Positions 23,399-32,869 are shown, counted from the first letter of the stretch. The stretch is 64,000 nt of DNA from Bacteroidota bacterium (GCA_017303895.1 JAFLBF010000006.1:1-64000), one strand, 5' to 3'. The notes: generated from the sequence alone by a model not told the origin. A program made the numbers and translations.

Positions 23399-25387
23399 TT
23401 ATTTCAAACGCACGATCTGGAAGAATCCGGCAAATACTTTATTGGTGTCGGATTTACTTTCTTTAAAACTTCCTGTTGCAGGTAATGGATTTACTTTTGC
23501 ATCTACTAGTCCAGCAGGTGGAACAGTTAACACATAATAATACGTACCATCTGCATGTCCGCCTCCATTCCAATTGTTTTTGTAATCTGTGCTTTCATAG
23601 ATCTTGTTTCCCCAACGGTTGTATATAGCCAAAGATACATTGGTGTATTTATCCAGGTTGGCGATGTAGAAATTTTCATTTTCAGCAGGACCATTTCCAT
23701 CAGGAGTGATCACATTTGGAATATTCAATGCACAACTTCCTTCTACACTTACATTCACTTGATCTGTTGTGGTATTACCACAAACATCGGTGATCAATAA
23801 TTGATAGGTTCCCGAAACATTCGCGATCATATTCACAGGATTTCCATTGCTAGGAGTTAATGTGTCTGTTCCGCTGATGGTTGTCCATGCGTATGTGTAT
23901 GGTGGACCACCACCGTTTACCAATGCTAAAAAGTTAACCAGGTCGCCAGGGCAAACTTGTGCATCATCACCAATAAAGGCAGTTAATGGAATAAATGTAG
24001 CTACTGTTACAGTTGAACTGTCAACAACAGCCGGTGTTGGATCCGGTGTTCCTGTACATGCATCTCCAACAGTAACAGTAAATGTTGTTGTTGAACTCAC
24101 AGTTACACTTGGATCGGCAACTGAAGCAGCTCCACCCGACCAGGCATAAGTATAAGGCTCCACGCCTCCGGTTACTGTAGTGTTCAAGGTAACCGTTCCA
24201 CCACTGTTACAAAGTGTAGTGTCGCTTGTAGTTACCACAATTGGTGTATATTCAGATAAATAGATGGTTGCTGATGTTGGTGGAGGAACACAAAATGCAC
24301 TACCTGTTGGTTGTATCAATAATGTGATCGATTCTAAGGATTCTGCAACTGCATCCGAAACGGCATTGATACAAAACGAAATAGAATCTTGTCCGGGAGC
24401 AAAGATCAATTGGGATGGAAGAAGAGCACCCGGTCCAACATTATTATCATAATAGTCGGTTCCATTTATGGCCGTTCCACCTATTGTTAAATTGATCGTA
24501 TCCTGAACAGAAATATTCGATGTTCTTACAAAATAGATACAGGCATTTCCACAGCCTTCGTATAAAGTGGAGTCATTGGCACCACCATAACTGATCTCCG
24601 GAATGATCTGAACACCAACAGAAGTAAAACTTCCTGCTTCCAAAAACACTCCTGAATCCCAGCTTCCATCACCTGCATCGGCTATAGCAATTTTAATATG
24701 ATAGGTTGCGCCACATGCTACAGGTGCAATAGCTGTTAAGGGAACTGTAAATCCATCATATTGAACACTAGCCCCTGCCGGATTCTCATTGTCGAAATAA
24801 TATGTCGCATTTGTTCCGCCATTCACATTGTTAATAGTAACTGGAGTAGATGTTCCAGGGATCAAAGCAATGTTTTGGTTGGTGTAACTTCCACCGGATG
24901 GATTCGGACCGCTGATAAAAAATCCAAACACATCATTAAAGCTGGAGTTCGCAAACTCCATATACTCTTCTGATCCGAATACATAACGGAACTTTAATGT
25001 ATCAGCCAAAGGCACAAAGTCAAATTCTAAAATAGCGGCATCATATAAGGTGTTGGTTGCAATACCGGTTAATTGAGGATCAGTTGAAATAGTTCCTGTT
25101 CCTCCATTACTTAAACTACCACTGTTATTCGGACCAACTGCTACACTGATATCACCTGTTGCTAAAATTACTCCTCCCGGAAATCCAATATTGGAAGCTG
25201 TACCATTAAATTCACCGCGTGCAGCATTGGGCCCTGAAAAGGTGATATTGGAGGCTGTTACACCACTTCCCAATAATACGTTTTGAACCAATTGTGTTGG
25301 TGTCATTGCTGAATTAACCGTTAGCTGTGCTTTTGCAGTAAATGCAGTGCAAAGAATAAGTCCGGCTTTGAAAATATTTTTTATCAT
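23399..25387 (-). CDS. Choice-of-anchor L domain protein with T9SS type B sorting domain (paralogue 1)
   Basis: 662 residues with a signal peptide (1-20, ending TAKAQ). The N-terminal choice-of-anchor L domain (about 21-235) includes MTPTQLVQNVLLGSG, EFDFVPLADTLKFRYVFGSE and YDGFTVPLTA. It is followed by a Calx-beta-like segment, two Ig/PKD-like modules, and a C-terminal type B sorting domain (IPNVITPDGNGPAENENF, YNRWGNKIYES, WNGGGHADGTYYYVL). It is a tandem paralogue of the next gene, 10 bp away; the N-terminal domains are closely similar. Confidence 0.92.
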   Translation of the reverse strand: MIKNIFKAGLILCTAFTAKAQLTVNSAMTPTQLVQNVLLGSGVTASNITFSGPNAARGEFNGTASNIGFPGGVILATGDISVAVGPNNSGSLSNGGTGTISTDPQLTGIATNTLYDAAILEFDFVPLADTLKFRYVFGSEEYMEFANSSFNDVFGFFISGPNPSGGSYTNQNIALIPGTSTPVTINNVNGGTNATYYFDNENPAGASVQYDGFTVPLTAIAPVACGATYHIKIAIADAGDGSWDSGVFLEAGSFTSVGVQIIPEISYGGANDSTLYEGCGNACIYFVRTSNISVQDTINLTIGGTAINGTDYYDNNVGPGALLPSQLIFAPGQDSISFCINAVSDAVAESLESITLLIQPTGSAFCVPPPTSATIYLSEYTPIVVTTSDTTLCNSGGTVTLNTTVTGGVEPYTYAWSGGAASVADPSVTVSSTTTFTVTVGDACTGTPDPTPAVVDSSTVTVATFIPLTAFIGDDAQVCPGDLVNFLALVNGGGPPYTYAWTTISGTDTLTPSNGNPVNMIANVSGTYQLLITDVCGNTTTDQVNVSVEGSCALNIPNVITPDGNGPAENENFYIANLDKYTNVSLAIYNRWGNKIYESTDYKNNWNGGGHADGTYYYVLTVPPAGLVDAKVNPLPATGSFKESKSDTNKVFAGFFQIVRLK

Positions 25388-25397
25388 AGTAAATAAT

Positions 25398-27554
25398 TTA
25401 GCGTATTAATGTTACATGTCCATACTTTTGCATAGGATTGGCCAAATATCCCTCCAGGTCAAATACAACGGGATAAACTCCTCCCGGTAATTTATTGCCT
25501 TTGTATGTTCCATCCCAGCCTGTGTACAGGTCTGTTGTTTCAAATATCAATTCTCCCCAGCGATCAAAAATGCGCATGCGGTATGATTTAATTCCTACAC
25601 CATACCCCATATAAACATCATTTTTACCATTATTGTTCGGTGTAAAAGCATTCGGGAAATAGAAATAGAAATCAGGTAATACTACTAAGGTTTGTTGTGT
25701 GGTATCTGAACAGCCTTCCTGATTGGTAGAGATCAGCGTTACAGTATATGTTCCGTCTGTTGGATAGTAATGTTGTGGACTAATACTTGTAGAAACAGAG
25801 TCAAATGACCCATCTCCAAAGTTCCAGAAATAAGTAACTCCTCCAGTTGATAGGTTTGTAAAATCAACAGTCTGGTTCGTTGTGAAGTTGTACACAAAAT
25901 CAGCATTGATCGGATAAACTGTAACGGTTACCTGATCCGTTACGGATAAGCCGCAAGCATCTGTCACCGTTAATGTGTAAGTGATATCAGATCCCGGAGT
26001 AACCGTAATACTGTCTACGTTAGTGATGTTGGGCGACCAATTATACACATAGTCGGGGCGACCTTGAGTAACATTGGCATCTAACAAAACCTCATTGCCA
26101 CCACAAATCGTTGTATCGTTGTTAAATGATAATTGTAAAGGAAGATATGGAATAACATTTACGATCATACTATCGCTGGCAGTATTACCACAGCTATCGC
26201 TAACAGTAACATAATAAGTAGTTGTAACCGTAGGATTCACATTGGCTGTACTGCTCGTGCTGGTCGCATTGGTCCAGGTGTAGGTGTAATTTCCTACAGC
26301 TACTCCGCCAGTAGCATTGGCAGTTAATGGAACGTTTAGTGATGGACAGAATAATGTTGTATCGTTATTGAGCGTGACGGAGATCGGAGGAGAGTCAACG
26401 ATATAAACGGTAACGGTGGAGGTATCATTTACTGTTCCGCATGGGGATGTATTGAAGACTTTTAAAATTACGGTTTCAGTTCCTTCCGTTAATAGATCGG
26501 ATAGTGAATTGATCACAACAGTTGCAGTTTGTTGTCCAACCGCAAAAATAACTTCTGTGGTGATCATGGAGTAATCAATACCATTTCCTGCTGTTCCATC
26601 AATAATATAATTCATGGTATCCGCAAATGCTAAATGGGTTGTTCCTCTGTCGAAGGTGATCGTTGCAGCACCACAGCCTTCATAGAACATGGTGTCGTTT
26701 GTTCCGGGATTGCCTCCAAAGTCAGTGTTGGTTGTGATAAATACGTTTCCTGTACTTGAAAAACTACCCTCTTCTAAGAATACACCTGAATCAATAATTC
26801 CATCACCACCGTCTGCTATTGCAATTTTAATATGGTATGTGGATCCGCATTGAACATTTGTTATCGCAGTTAGTGGAACTGTAAATCCATCGTATTGAAT
26901 AGTTGCACCAGCAGGATTTTCATTGTCAAAGTAGTATTGACCGTTGTTGTTTAAGTTTAAGTTGAACATGGTCACGGGAAGAGATGTTCCGGGAACCAAT
27001 GCAATGTTTTTAGCATTGTTGCTGAATGGTCCCGTAATGCCCGGACCACTGATAAAAAAGCCAAATCCATCATTAATACCACCTGGGAAGGTGCTTACAA
27101 ACTCCATGTATTCATCTGATCCGAAAACATATCTGAATTTAACGGTATCGGAAGTCGGAATAAAATCAAATTCTAAAATAGCTGCTTCGTAACTCAAGGT
27201 TGGACTCATGATCTGATCCAGATCAGGATCACCCACTAAACCATTGGAAGTGGTTACACCGGTTTGGTTGTTTGGACCAACGGCATTTGAAATATCTCCC
27301 GATGATAGAATTACTCCCGAAGCTAAGCCAACATTCGAGGCCGCACCGTTAAAAGTCCCTCTGGCTTGAATATCGCCTGTATAGGTAATATTTGTCGCCA
27401 CGATCCCACTTCCAAGAAGTACATTTTGTACTAATTGAGCTGGTGTCATGGCCGTACTAGTGGTTAGCTGTGCTTTAGAGAAAAAAGGCAATAGTCCTAA
27501 AGCAATGCCTAATATACTGTAAACCGGTTTATGTATGAGACGATTGAGATACAT
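25398..27554 (-). CDS. Choice-of-anchor L domain protein with T9SS type B sorting domain (paralogue 2)
   Basis: The first gene of a three-cargo operon. The frame is open to 27581, but that codon overlaps a -7 box, so ATG 27554 (MYLNRLIHKPVYS, signal ending FSKAQ, 718 residues) is preferred. It has the same N-terminal domain as its neighbour (MTPAQLVQNVLLGSG, EFDFIPTSDTVKFRYVFGSD), then a Calx-beta-like segment, Ig-like modules, a PKD module (YFWNFGDGSFD) and a type B sorting domain (FPNAFTPNNNGKNDVYMG, FDRWGELIFETTD, WDGTYKGNKLPGGVY). The exported function is unknown. Confidence 0.92.
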   Translation of the reverse strand: MYLNRLIHKPVYSILGIALGLLPFFSKAQLTTSTAMTPAQLVQNVLLGSGIVATNITYTGDIQARGTFNGAASNVGLASGVILSSGDISNAVGPNNQTGVTTSNGLVGDPDLDQIMSPTLSYEAAILEFDFIPTSDTVKFRYVFGSDEYMEFVSTFPGGINDGFGFFISGPGITGPFSNNAKNIALVPGTSLPVTMFNLNLNNNGQYYFDNENPAGATIQYDGFTVPLTAITNVQCGSTYHIKIAIADGGDGIIDSGVFLEEGSFSSTGNVFITTNTDFGGNPGTNDTMFYEGCGAATITFDRGTTHLAFADTMNYIIDGTAGNGIDYSMITTEVIFAVGQQTATVVINSLSDLLTEGTETVILKVFNTSPCGTVNDTSTVTVYIVDSPPISVTLNNDTTLFCPSLNVPLTANATGGVAVGNYTYTWTNATSTSSTANVNPTVTTTYYVTVSDSCGNTASDSMIVNVIPYLPLQLSFNNDTTICGGNEVLLDANVTQGRPDYVYNWSPNITNVDSITVTPGSDITYTLTVTDACGLSVTDQVTVTVYPINADFVYNFTTNQTVDFTNLSTGGVTYFWNFGDGSFDSVSTSISPQHYYPTDGTYTVTLISTNQEGCSDTTQQTLVVLPDFYFYFPNAFTPNNNGKNDVYMGYGVGIKSYRMRIFDRWGELIFETTDLYTGWDGTYKGNKLPGGVYPVVFDLEGYLANPMQKYGHVTLIR

Positions 27555-27578
27555 GTAATTTATTAGCTGATTAACAGG

Positions 27579-27586
27579 CAAATATA
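27579..27586 (-). promoter_or_regulatory. -7 promoter element (TATATTTG) of the three-cargo T9SS operon
   Basis: The minus strand reads TATATTTG, a full match to TAnnTTTG, 24 bp upstream of the preferred ATG at 27554. A -33 box is not clear. Confidence 0.55.
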
Positions 27587-27845
27587 AGAAAAATGCTCTT
27601 TCGGAAGCCGTTCATCCGTAAAATTCGGGCTTTCATCGAAATTAATCGTCATTTTGTCCGAATTCCTTTGCTGTCGTCCTATTCAAGATGTTTTTAATTC
27701 CAAAAAGGTTGCTTGAAAGCTAAATATTACTAAAAATTGTTCAATGGATCTGTTCCTTCACTTTGCTTAAATAATCGCTAAAGATTTAGAATATTAATTG
27801 CAAATTTGTGGCTCAGAAAAAATACTCACTCATAAATATCTTATC

Positions 27846-29243
27846 ATGAATTCAAATTCAAACATTAATGCTTACATCGAAACGCATAAAGACCGTTTTT
27901 TGAACGAACTATTCGACATTTTACGCATCCCATCAGTAAGTGCCGATCCGAAATATAAAAATGATGTGATCAAAACAGCTGATGCTATCAAAGAAAAATT
28001 GATCGCTGCGGGTGCCGACAAGGTAGAGGTTTGTCCTACGGCCGGTTATCCGATCGTTTATGGTGAAAAGATCATTGACCCAAAATTACCTACGGTATTG
28101 GTGTATGGACATTATGATGTTCAGCCTGCTGACCCATTGGAATTATGGACCTCAGGACCGTTTGAGCCCGTTATCAAAAAAACGGATCTACATCCTCAAG
28201 GTGCTATTTTTGCCCGTGGTGCTTGCGATGATAAAGGACAGATGTACATGCACGTGAAGGCATTTGAGTTAATGATGCAAACCGGAACGCTTGCTTGTAA
28301 TGTGAAATTTATGATCGAAGGGGAAGAAGAAGTGGGTTCTACTAATCTGGCCATTTTTGTGAAGCAAAACAAAGAGCGTTTGAGAGCAGATGTGATCCTT
28401 ATATCAGATACAGGAATTATTGCCAATGATACACCTTCTATTTGTGTTGGTTTAAGAGGTTTGAGTTATGTAGAAGTAGAGGTGACCGGACCAAACCGCG
28501 ACCTTCACTCCGGATTGTACGGTGGTGCTGTTGCAAACCCGATCAATATCCTTTGCGAGATGATCGCTAAAATGAAAGACGATAAGAATCACATTACTAT
28601 TCCGGGTTTTTACGATGATGTTGAAGTATTGAGTGCTGAAGAGCGTGCTGAAATGGCAAAAGCTCCTTTCAGTTTGGATGCTTATAAAAAAGCATTGGAT
28701 CTTTCTGATATTCATGGTGAGGAAGGTTTTACTACCAATGAACGTAACTCCATCCGTCCAACATTAGATGTAAACGGTATTTGGGGTGGATACACCGGTG
28801 AAGGAGCAAAAACTGTGATCGCATCAAAAGCGTATGCGAAGATCTCCATGCGTTTAGTGCCTCATCAAAACAGTGATAAGATCACTGAATTATTCAAAAA
28901 TTATTTTGAAAGCATTGCACCTAAATCAGTAAAAGTAAAAGTGACACCACATCATGGTGGTGAGCCTGTGGTTACTCCAAGTACATCGCCCGCTTATAAA
29001 GCAGCTAGTATGGCAATGGAAACGACTTACGGTAAAAAACCTGTTCCTGTTCGTAGTGGTGGAAGTATTCCTATTGTGGCGATGTTTAAATCCGAATTAG
29101 GTTTGGATTCTGTATTAATGGGTTTTGGTTTGGATTCCGATGCGATCCACTCACCAAACGAGCATTATGGTGTATTCAACTACTTCAAAGGAATTGAAAC
29201 GATCCCTTACTTCTATAAATATTTTGCGGATCTGAAAAAATAA
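27846..29243 (+). CDS. M20 family metallopeptidase (dipeptidase)
   Basis: 465 residues from ATG 27846 (MNSNSNINAYIETHKDRF); the frame is open from a TTG at 27798, but the TTG-started stretch overlaps a CAAATTTG -7-like box. Zinc-site motifs of the M20 family are visible: LVYGHYDVQPAD (His and bridging Asp neighbourhood), ARGACDDKGQ, the catalytic EGEEEVGS, and a C-terminal His in DAIHSPNEH. The inserted dimerisation (lid) domain starts near ITIPGFYDDV. It resembles CNDP-type cytosolic non-specific dipeptidases. Cytosolic; probably releases amino acids from dipeptides. A terminator follows. Confidence 0.93.
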   Translation: MNSNSNINAYIETHKDRFLNELFDILRIPSVSADPKYKNDVIKTADAIKEKLIAAGADKVEVCPTAGYPIVYGEKIIDPKLPTVLVYGHYDVQPADPLELWTSGPFEPVIKKTDLHPQGAIFARGACDDKGQMYMHVKAFELMMQTGTLACNVKFMIEGEEEVGSTNLAIFVKQNKERLRADVILISDTGIIANDTPSICVGLRGLSYVEVEVTGPNRDLHSGLYGGAVANPINILCEMIAKMKDDKNHITIPGFYDDVEVLSAEERAEMAKAPFSLDAYKKALDLSDIHGEEGFTTNERNSIRPTLDVNGIWGGYTGEGAKTVIASKAYAKISMRLVPHQNSDKITELFKNYFESIAPKSVKVKVTPHHGGEPVVTPSTSPAYKAASMAMETTYGKKPVPVRSGGSIPIVAMFKSELGLDSVLMGFGLDSDAIHSPNEHYGVFNYFKGIETIPYFYKYFADLKK

Positions 29244-29257
29244 GATCATCTGATTAC

Positions 29258-29300
29258 GGAAGAACACAGGAATACTATTCTTTGCGTTCTTCCATTTTTT
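29258..29300 (+). terminator. Terminator of the M20 dipeptidase gene
   Basis: GGAAGAAC (29258-29265) pairs with GTTCTTCC (29286-29293), with an inner GAATA/TATTC stem, followed by ATTTTTTAT. Confidence 0.65.
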
Positions 29301-29316
29301 ATAAAAAATAAAATCT

Positions 29317-29784
29317 ATGAAAAAGCTTTTTTTTATTCCTGTTCTTATTGTTCTTTTTATTTTCTCTTCTTGTGGCGACTTTCAAGATGTGACATTCGAA
29401 GGGATTGAAAATGTGAAGGTCAATAAACTCTCTCAACAAGGCTTGGACGTGGATATAACAGCTAAGATCAAAAATCCGAACAAAGTTGCTTTCACTATTT
29501 ACAAGTCCGATCTGGATGCCACCTTTAGTAATATGAATGTGGGTAAAGCAACCCTTACAAACAATGTGAAAATAAAAGCAAATTCCACTCAATCCTATAC
29601 ATTTAATATCAAGTCGGATTTTTCTAAACTTAGTTTAGGAGAGCTTCCGAATTTGTTATCTATAGCAAGTAGTAGAAGTATTAAAGTAGGATTAAAAGGG
29701 AATTTAAGAGTAGGAAAACTATTTGTGAAGAAAAATTATCCTGTTGATATGACCAAAAGTGTTCCTTTGAATTTTGGTAAATAG
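29317..29784 (+). CDS. LEA type 2 family lipoprotein
   Basis: 155 residues. The signal peptide ends in the lipobox FSSC (Cys19). The mature domain (about 25-150) has the LEA14/WHy fold pattern: VKVNKLSQQGLDVDITAKIKNPNKVAFTIYKSD and later NSTQSYTFNIKSDF. Members of this family in Bacteroidota are small envelope lipoproteins of unknown function, sometimes stress-associated. It abuts the convergent GNAT gene with no gap (TAG directly followed by the opposite stop). Confidence 0.85.
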   Translation: MKKLFFIPVLIVLFIFSSCGDFQDVTFEGIENVKVNKLSQQGLDVDITAKIKNPNKVAFTIYKSDLDATFSNMNVGKATLTNNVKIKANSTQSYTFNIKSDFSKLSLGELPNLLSIASSRSIKVGLKGNLRVGKLFVKKNYPVDMTKSVPLNFGK

Positions 29785-30201
29785 TTAAGAAGCGTATTTC
29801 ATCGCTACATATTTTTCAGGCACAACGAGTTCGGCTGTACAATAATCTATTTTTTCTTGTATTGATAAAGGGTAGTTGGATGTTTCTTTAAAACCAAATG
29901 GTGCAAAAAAATCGGGAATAATGCAGACAAGAAAAAGCTCTCCTTTTGCCCTTTTGATCAATTCTTTTACCAGTGCTTTTCCTATTCCTTTTCTCCGATG
30001 TGGTGTAACAACACCCAGCGAACACAGTTCAGTGCAATCGCCACGTTCCCTGAGCCGGCCAAATCCAACCAACTCATTATTCCGGTAAGCTGCTACAAAT
30101 TGTTCCTGCCTTAATTCACGATCATCCAATTCAAATTCACGGATGTATTCGCAAATTTGTTTGAACTTCTTTTCATCAGGTGTTTTTAGTAAAAGATCCA
30201 T
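29785..30201 (-). CDS. GNAT family N-acetyltransferase
   Basis: 138 residues with a GNAT fold. The acetyl-CoA pyrophosphate loop is visible as LGVVTPHRRKGIGKALV (Q/RxxGxG/A type), and a C-terminal FFAPFGFKET matches the usual beta-bulge segment. The substrate cannot be told from the sequence. It is convergent with and abuts the LEA lipoprotein gene. Confidence 0.9.
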   Translation of the reverse strand: MDLLLKTPDEKKFKQICEYIREFELDDRELRQEQFVAAYRNNELVGFGRLRERGDCTELCSLGVVTPHRRKGIGKALVKELIKRAKGELFLVCIIPDFFAPFGFKETSNYPLSIQEKIDYCTAELVVPEKYVAMKYAS

Positions 30202-30216
30202 TCAGGGATAAAAATA

Positions 30217-30250
30217 AAAAAAGCAGTTGAAATGCTCCAACTGCTTTTTT
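30217..30250 (-). terminator. Terminator of slyD (bidirectional hairpin)
   Basis: AAAAAAGCAGTTG, an 8-base loop, CAACTGCTTTTTT: a 13-bp perfect stem, 15 bp downstream of the slyD stop on the minus strand. Confidence 0.85.
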
Positions 30251-30265
30251 TTAGATCAAATTTGA

Positions 30266-30772
30266 TTAGTGGTGGTGACCATGTGGACCATGTGCATGTC
30301 CGTGTGCTAATTCTTCTTCAGTAGCTTCGCGGATCTCCAATACTTCACCTTTGAAGTGTAGATCTTTTCCTGCTAAAGGATGATTGAAGTCCATCTTCAC
30401 ATATTCTGCAGTGATCTCCATTACATTTCCGTATAAACGGTTTCCTTCATTGTCAACCATTGGTAAAGTAACACCCACTTTTACATTCTCTTCATCTAAT
30501 TTTCCATCTTCACCTAAAAATGCATCGATAGGGATCATTACTACATGTTGTTCATCACGCATTCCGTATCCATTGGCAGCTGTTATGAAAAAATCAAATG
30601 TGTCGCCAACTTTTTTACCACTTAAATTGCTTTCGAAATCAGGTAATAATCCACCTGCACCAAAAAGAAATAAGAACGGATTTTCTTTGCTTGTTTGTTC
30701 AACATGCTCTTCGGTTCCTTTGATTGTTAAGTGATAGTTAACAGAAACCACTTTGTTTAGATCAATTGTCAT
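30266..30772 (-). CDS. slyD: FKBP-type peptidyl-prolyl isomerase, SlyD-like
   Basis: 168 residues. An FKBP domain interrupted by an insert-in-flap chaperone domain as in SlyD. Motifs: FLFGAGGLLPDFESNLSGKKVGD at the FKBP entrance and FNHPLAGKDLHFKGEV at its end. The C-terminal 14 residues are His-rich (HGHAHGPHGHHH), a metal-binding tail typical of SlyD. It catalyses proline isomerisation and acts as a cytosolic folding helper, with possible Ni/Zn binding. It has its own TACTTTTG -7 box and terminator. Confidence 0.94.
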   Translation of the reverse strand: MTIDLNKVVSVNYHLTIKGTEEHVEQTSKENPFLFLFGAGGLLPDFESNLSGKKVGDTFDFFITAANGYGMRDEQHVVMIPIDAFLGEDGKLDEENVKVGVTLPMVDNEGNRLYGNVMEITAEYVKMDFNHPLAGKDLHFKGEVLEIREATEEELAHGHAHGPHGHHH

Positions 30773-30806
30773 TTGTATAAATTTTATATTGTAAAATAAT
30801 TTCGCG

Positions 30807-30814
30807 CAAAAGTA
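30807..30814 (-). promoter_or_regulatory. -7 promoter element (TACTTTTG) of slyD
   Basis: A full match to TAnnTTTG on the minus strand, 34 bp before the slyD ATG. No TTG at suitable spacing. Confidence 0.5.
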
Positions 30815-30877
30815 AGTTAATCAATTAATTAAACCGAATAATAATTGTCTTATTTTATGAAAATCAAAGAAAAATGA

Positions 30878-30885
30878 TACTTTTG
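30878..30885 (+). promoter_or_regulatory. -7 promoter element (TACTTTTG) of the aminotransferase/omega-amidase operon
   Basis: A full TAnnTTTG match, 41 bp before the ATG at 30927. The -33 box is not clear. Confidence 0.5.
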
Positions 30886-30926
30886 GTAAAACCTATGCAT
30901 TATTAACACGCGAACAAACTGCCCAC

Positions 30927-32081
30927 ATGAATTATCCGAATTTGATCAATAGTAAATTGCCGAATGTTGGCACCACTATTTTTACAGTTATGAGTAAATT
31001 GGCTGCCGATCATCAGGCGATCAATCTTTCACAAGGCTTTCCCGATTTTTCCTGTAATCCTGATCTGGTAGATCTGGTTGCTAAATACATGAAAGCAGGG
31101 AACAATCAATATGCTCCTATGGCCGGCTTATTGCCTTTGCGCGAAATGTTGTCTCAAAAAACAGAAGCATTGTATGGTGCAAAGTATGATCCCGAAACAG
31201 AGATAACGATCACAGCCGGTGCTACACAAGCCATCTATACTGCTATTACAGCTGTGATAAGAGAAGGCGATGAAGTGATTGTTTTTGAACCTGCTTATGA
31301 TTGTTACCAGCCTGCTATAGAGTTAAATGGTGGTAAGACCGTTTATTTACAATTGAAAGCTCCCAATTATTCGATTGATTGGGAAGAGGTGAAAAAAGTG
31401 ATGAATCACCGCACTAAAATGATCATTGTAAATACACCGCATAATCCAACCGGAAGTATAATGACTGCAGCAGATATGACCATGTTGCAAAAGTTGACAA
31501 AGGATACAGATATCGTGATCATTAGTGATGAGGTGTATGAACATATTATTTTTGATGGACATCAACATCAAAGTGCTGCACGCTATCCTCATTTAGCGGA
31601 AAGAAGTTTTATCATCTCTTCTTTCGGAAAAACGTATCATACTACAGGCTGGAAAATCGGTTATTGTGTGGCACCCCAAAATTTAATGAATGAATTTAGA
31701 AAAGTGCATCAATTTTTAGTGTTCTCCACAAACACTCCTGTTCAGTGGGCTTTAGCTGAATTTTTAAAACAAAAGGAACAATATCTTGATCTAGGGAAAT
31801 TCTATCAGAATAAACGTGACCTTTTTATTTCCCTGATAAAAAATTCACGATTTGAATTGACACCTGCTGCCGGAACGTATTTCCAATTGCTCAATTTTAA
31901 GAACATGAGTAATGAAAAAGATACTGATTTCGCTATCCGCTTAACAAAAGAATTTAAGATCGCTTCTATTCCTATCTCCGTGTTCTATCACGAAGGAGTA
32001 GATGAACATGTATTGCGTTTTTGTTTTGCCAAAAAAGAAGAAACTTTAGAAGCGGCTGCTGCTATTATCAATAAAATATAA
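30927..32081 (+). CDS. Pyridoxal-phosphate aminotransferase, methionine/glutamine (YbdL/KAT-like)
   Basis: 384 residues, fold type I class I/II aminotransferase. The PLP lysine is Lys235 in SSFGKTYHTTGWK. NTPHNPTG and the Asp of IISDEVYEH are the other cofactor-binding motifs. N-terminal INLSQGFPDF and NQYAPMAGLLPLRE are typical of the YbdL / kynurenine-glutamine transaminase K group. The stop overlaps the start of an omega-amidase gene (TAATGATG), which points to the glutamine transaminase-omega-amidase route: amino-group transfer to methylthio-oxobutanoate or phenylpyruvate, with the alpha-ketoglutaramate product cleared by the downstream enzyme. Confidence 0.93.
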   Translation: MNYPNLINSKLPNVGTTIFTVMSKLAADHQAINLSQGFPDFSCNPDLVDLVAKYMKAGNNQYAPMAGLLPLREMLSQKTEALYGAKYDPETEITITAGATQAIYTAITAVIREGDEVIVFEPAYDCYQPAIELNGGKTVYLQLKAPNYSIDWEEVKKVMNHRTKMIIVNTPHNPTGSIMTAADMTMLQKLTKDTDIVIISDEVYEHIIFDGHQHQSAARYPHLAERSFIISSFGKTYHTTGWKIGYCVAPQNLMNEFRKVHQFLVFSTNTPVQWALAEFLKQKEQYLDLGKFYQNKRDLFISLIKNSRFELTPAAGTYFQLLNFKNMSNEKDTDFAIRLTKEFKIASIPISVFYHEGVDEHVLRFCFAKKEETLEAAAAIINKI

Positions 32082-32869
32082 TGATGAACGACCTAAAAAT
32101 AACCATCATCCAGTCGGCTTTGTATTGGGAAAATATTGATTGGAACCTGGAACTGTTTGCAAAGAAAATAGATTCTATAAAGGAGCAAACGGATCTGATC
32201 ATCCTTCCTGAAATGTTTACTACCGGCTTTACCATGCAGCCTGAATTGTTGGCGGAAGGGATGAACGGAAAAGCGGTTGAATGGATGAAAGCGCAAGCTC
32301 AGAAAAAGCAATGCGTTATTACAGGAAGTTTTGTGTGTGAAGAAAATGGGAATTATTATAATCGTTTGGTATGGGTGAAAGCGGATGGCTCTTATTCCAC
32401 TTATGATAAACGCCATTTATTTACCATGGCGAATGAAGATAAACATTATACAGCTGGATCTAAAAAGATCATGGAAGAGATCAAGGGTTGGAAAATTTGT
32501 CCCTTGATCTGTTATGATCTACGCTTTCCGGTATGGGCAAGAAATATAAAAGAGAATAGATATGACCTGTTGATCTATGTTGCGAATTGGCCGGAACGCA
32601 GAAATCATCCATGGAAAACATTGTTATTGGCACGTTCCATAGAAAATCAGTGCTATGTTGCCGGAGTGAATAGAGTGGGGGACGATGGAAATGAAATTTA
32701 TCATTCGGGCGATTCTGCTGTGATCAACTTTAAAGGAGAGGTCCTCTCAAAAACACCTGCACACGATGAATGCATCGAAACAATATCATTATCATATGCC
32801 GATCTGGAAGAGTTCAGAAAACAGTTTCCGGTGTTGAATGATGCGGATGAGTTTTACCTCTCCTCTTGA
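32081..32869 (+). CDS. Omega-amidase (nitrilase family, YafV-like)
   Basis: 262 residues of the carbon-nitrogen hydrolase family. The catalytic triad is visible: Glu44 (LPEMFTTGF), Lys110 (YDKRHLF) and Cys144 (LICYDLRFP). It hydrolyses alpha-ketoglutaramate or alpha-ketosuccinamate to the keto-acid plus ammonia. It overlaps the aminotransferase stop by one base; ATG 32084 is an equally possible start. The last codons (YLSS, stop) lie at the edge of a CTCCTCTCC palindromic repeat, so the C-terminus may have been reshaped by that element. Confidence 0.93.
   Translation: MMNDLKITIIQSALYWENIDWNLELFAKKIDSIKEQTDLIILPEMFTTGFTMQPELLAEGMNGKAVEWMKAQAQKKQCVITGSFVCEENGNYYNRLVWVKADGSYSTYDKRHLFTMANEDKHYTAGSKKIMEEIKGWKICPLICYDLRFPVWARNIKENRYDLLIYVANWPERRNHPWKTLLLARSIENQCYVAGVNRVGDDGNEIYHSGDSAVINFKGEVLSKTPAHDECIETISLSYADLEEFRKQFPVLNDADEFYLSS

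Noticed and set aside
27798-27845. Extended TTG start of the M20 dipeptidase
   Set aside because: The extension overlaps a -7-like box and has no family similarity; ATG 27846 gives the normal N-terminus.
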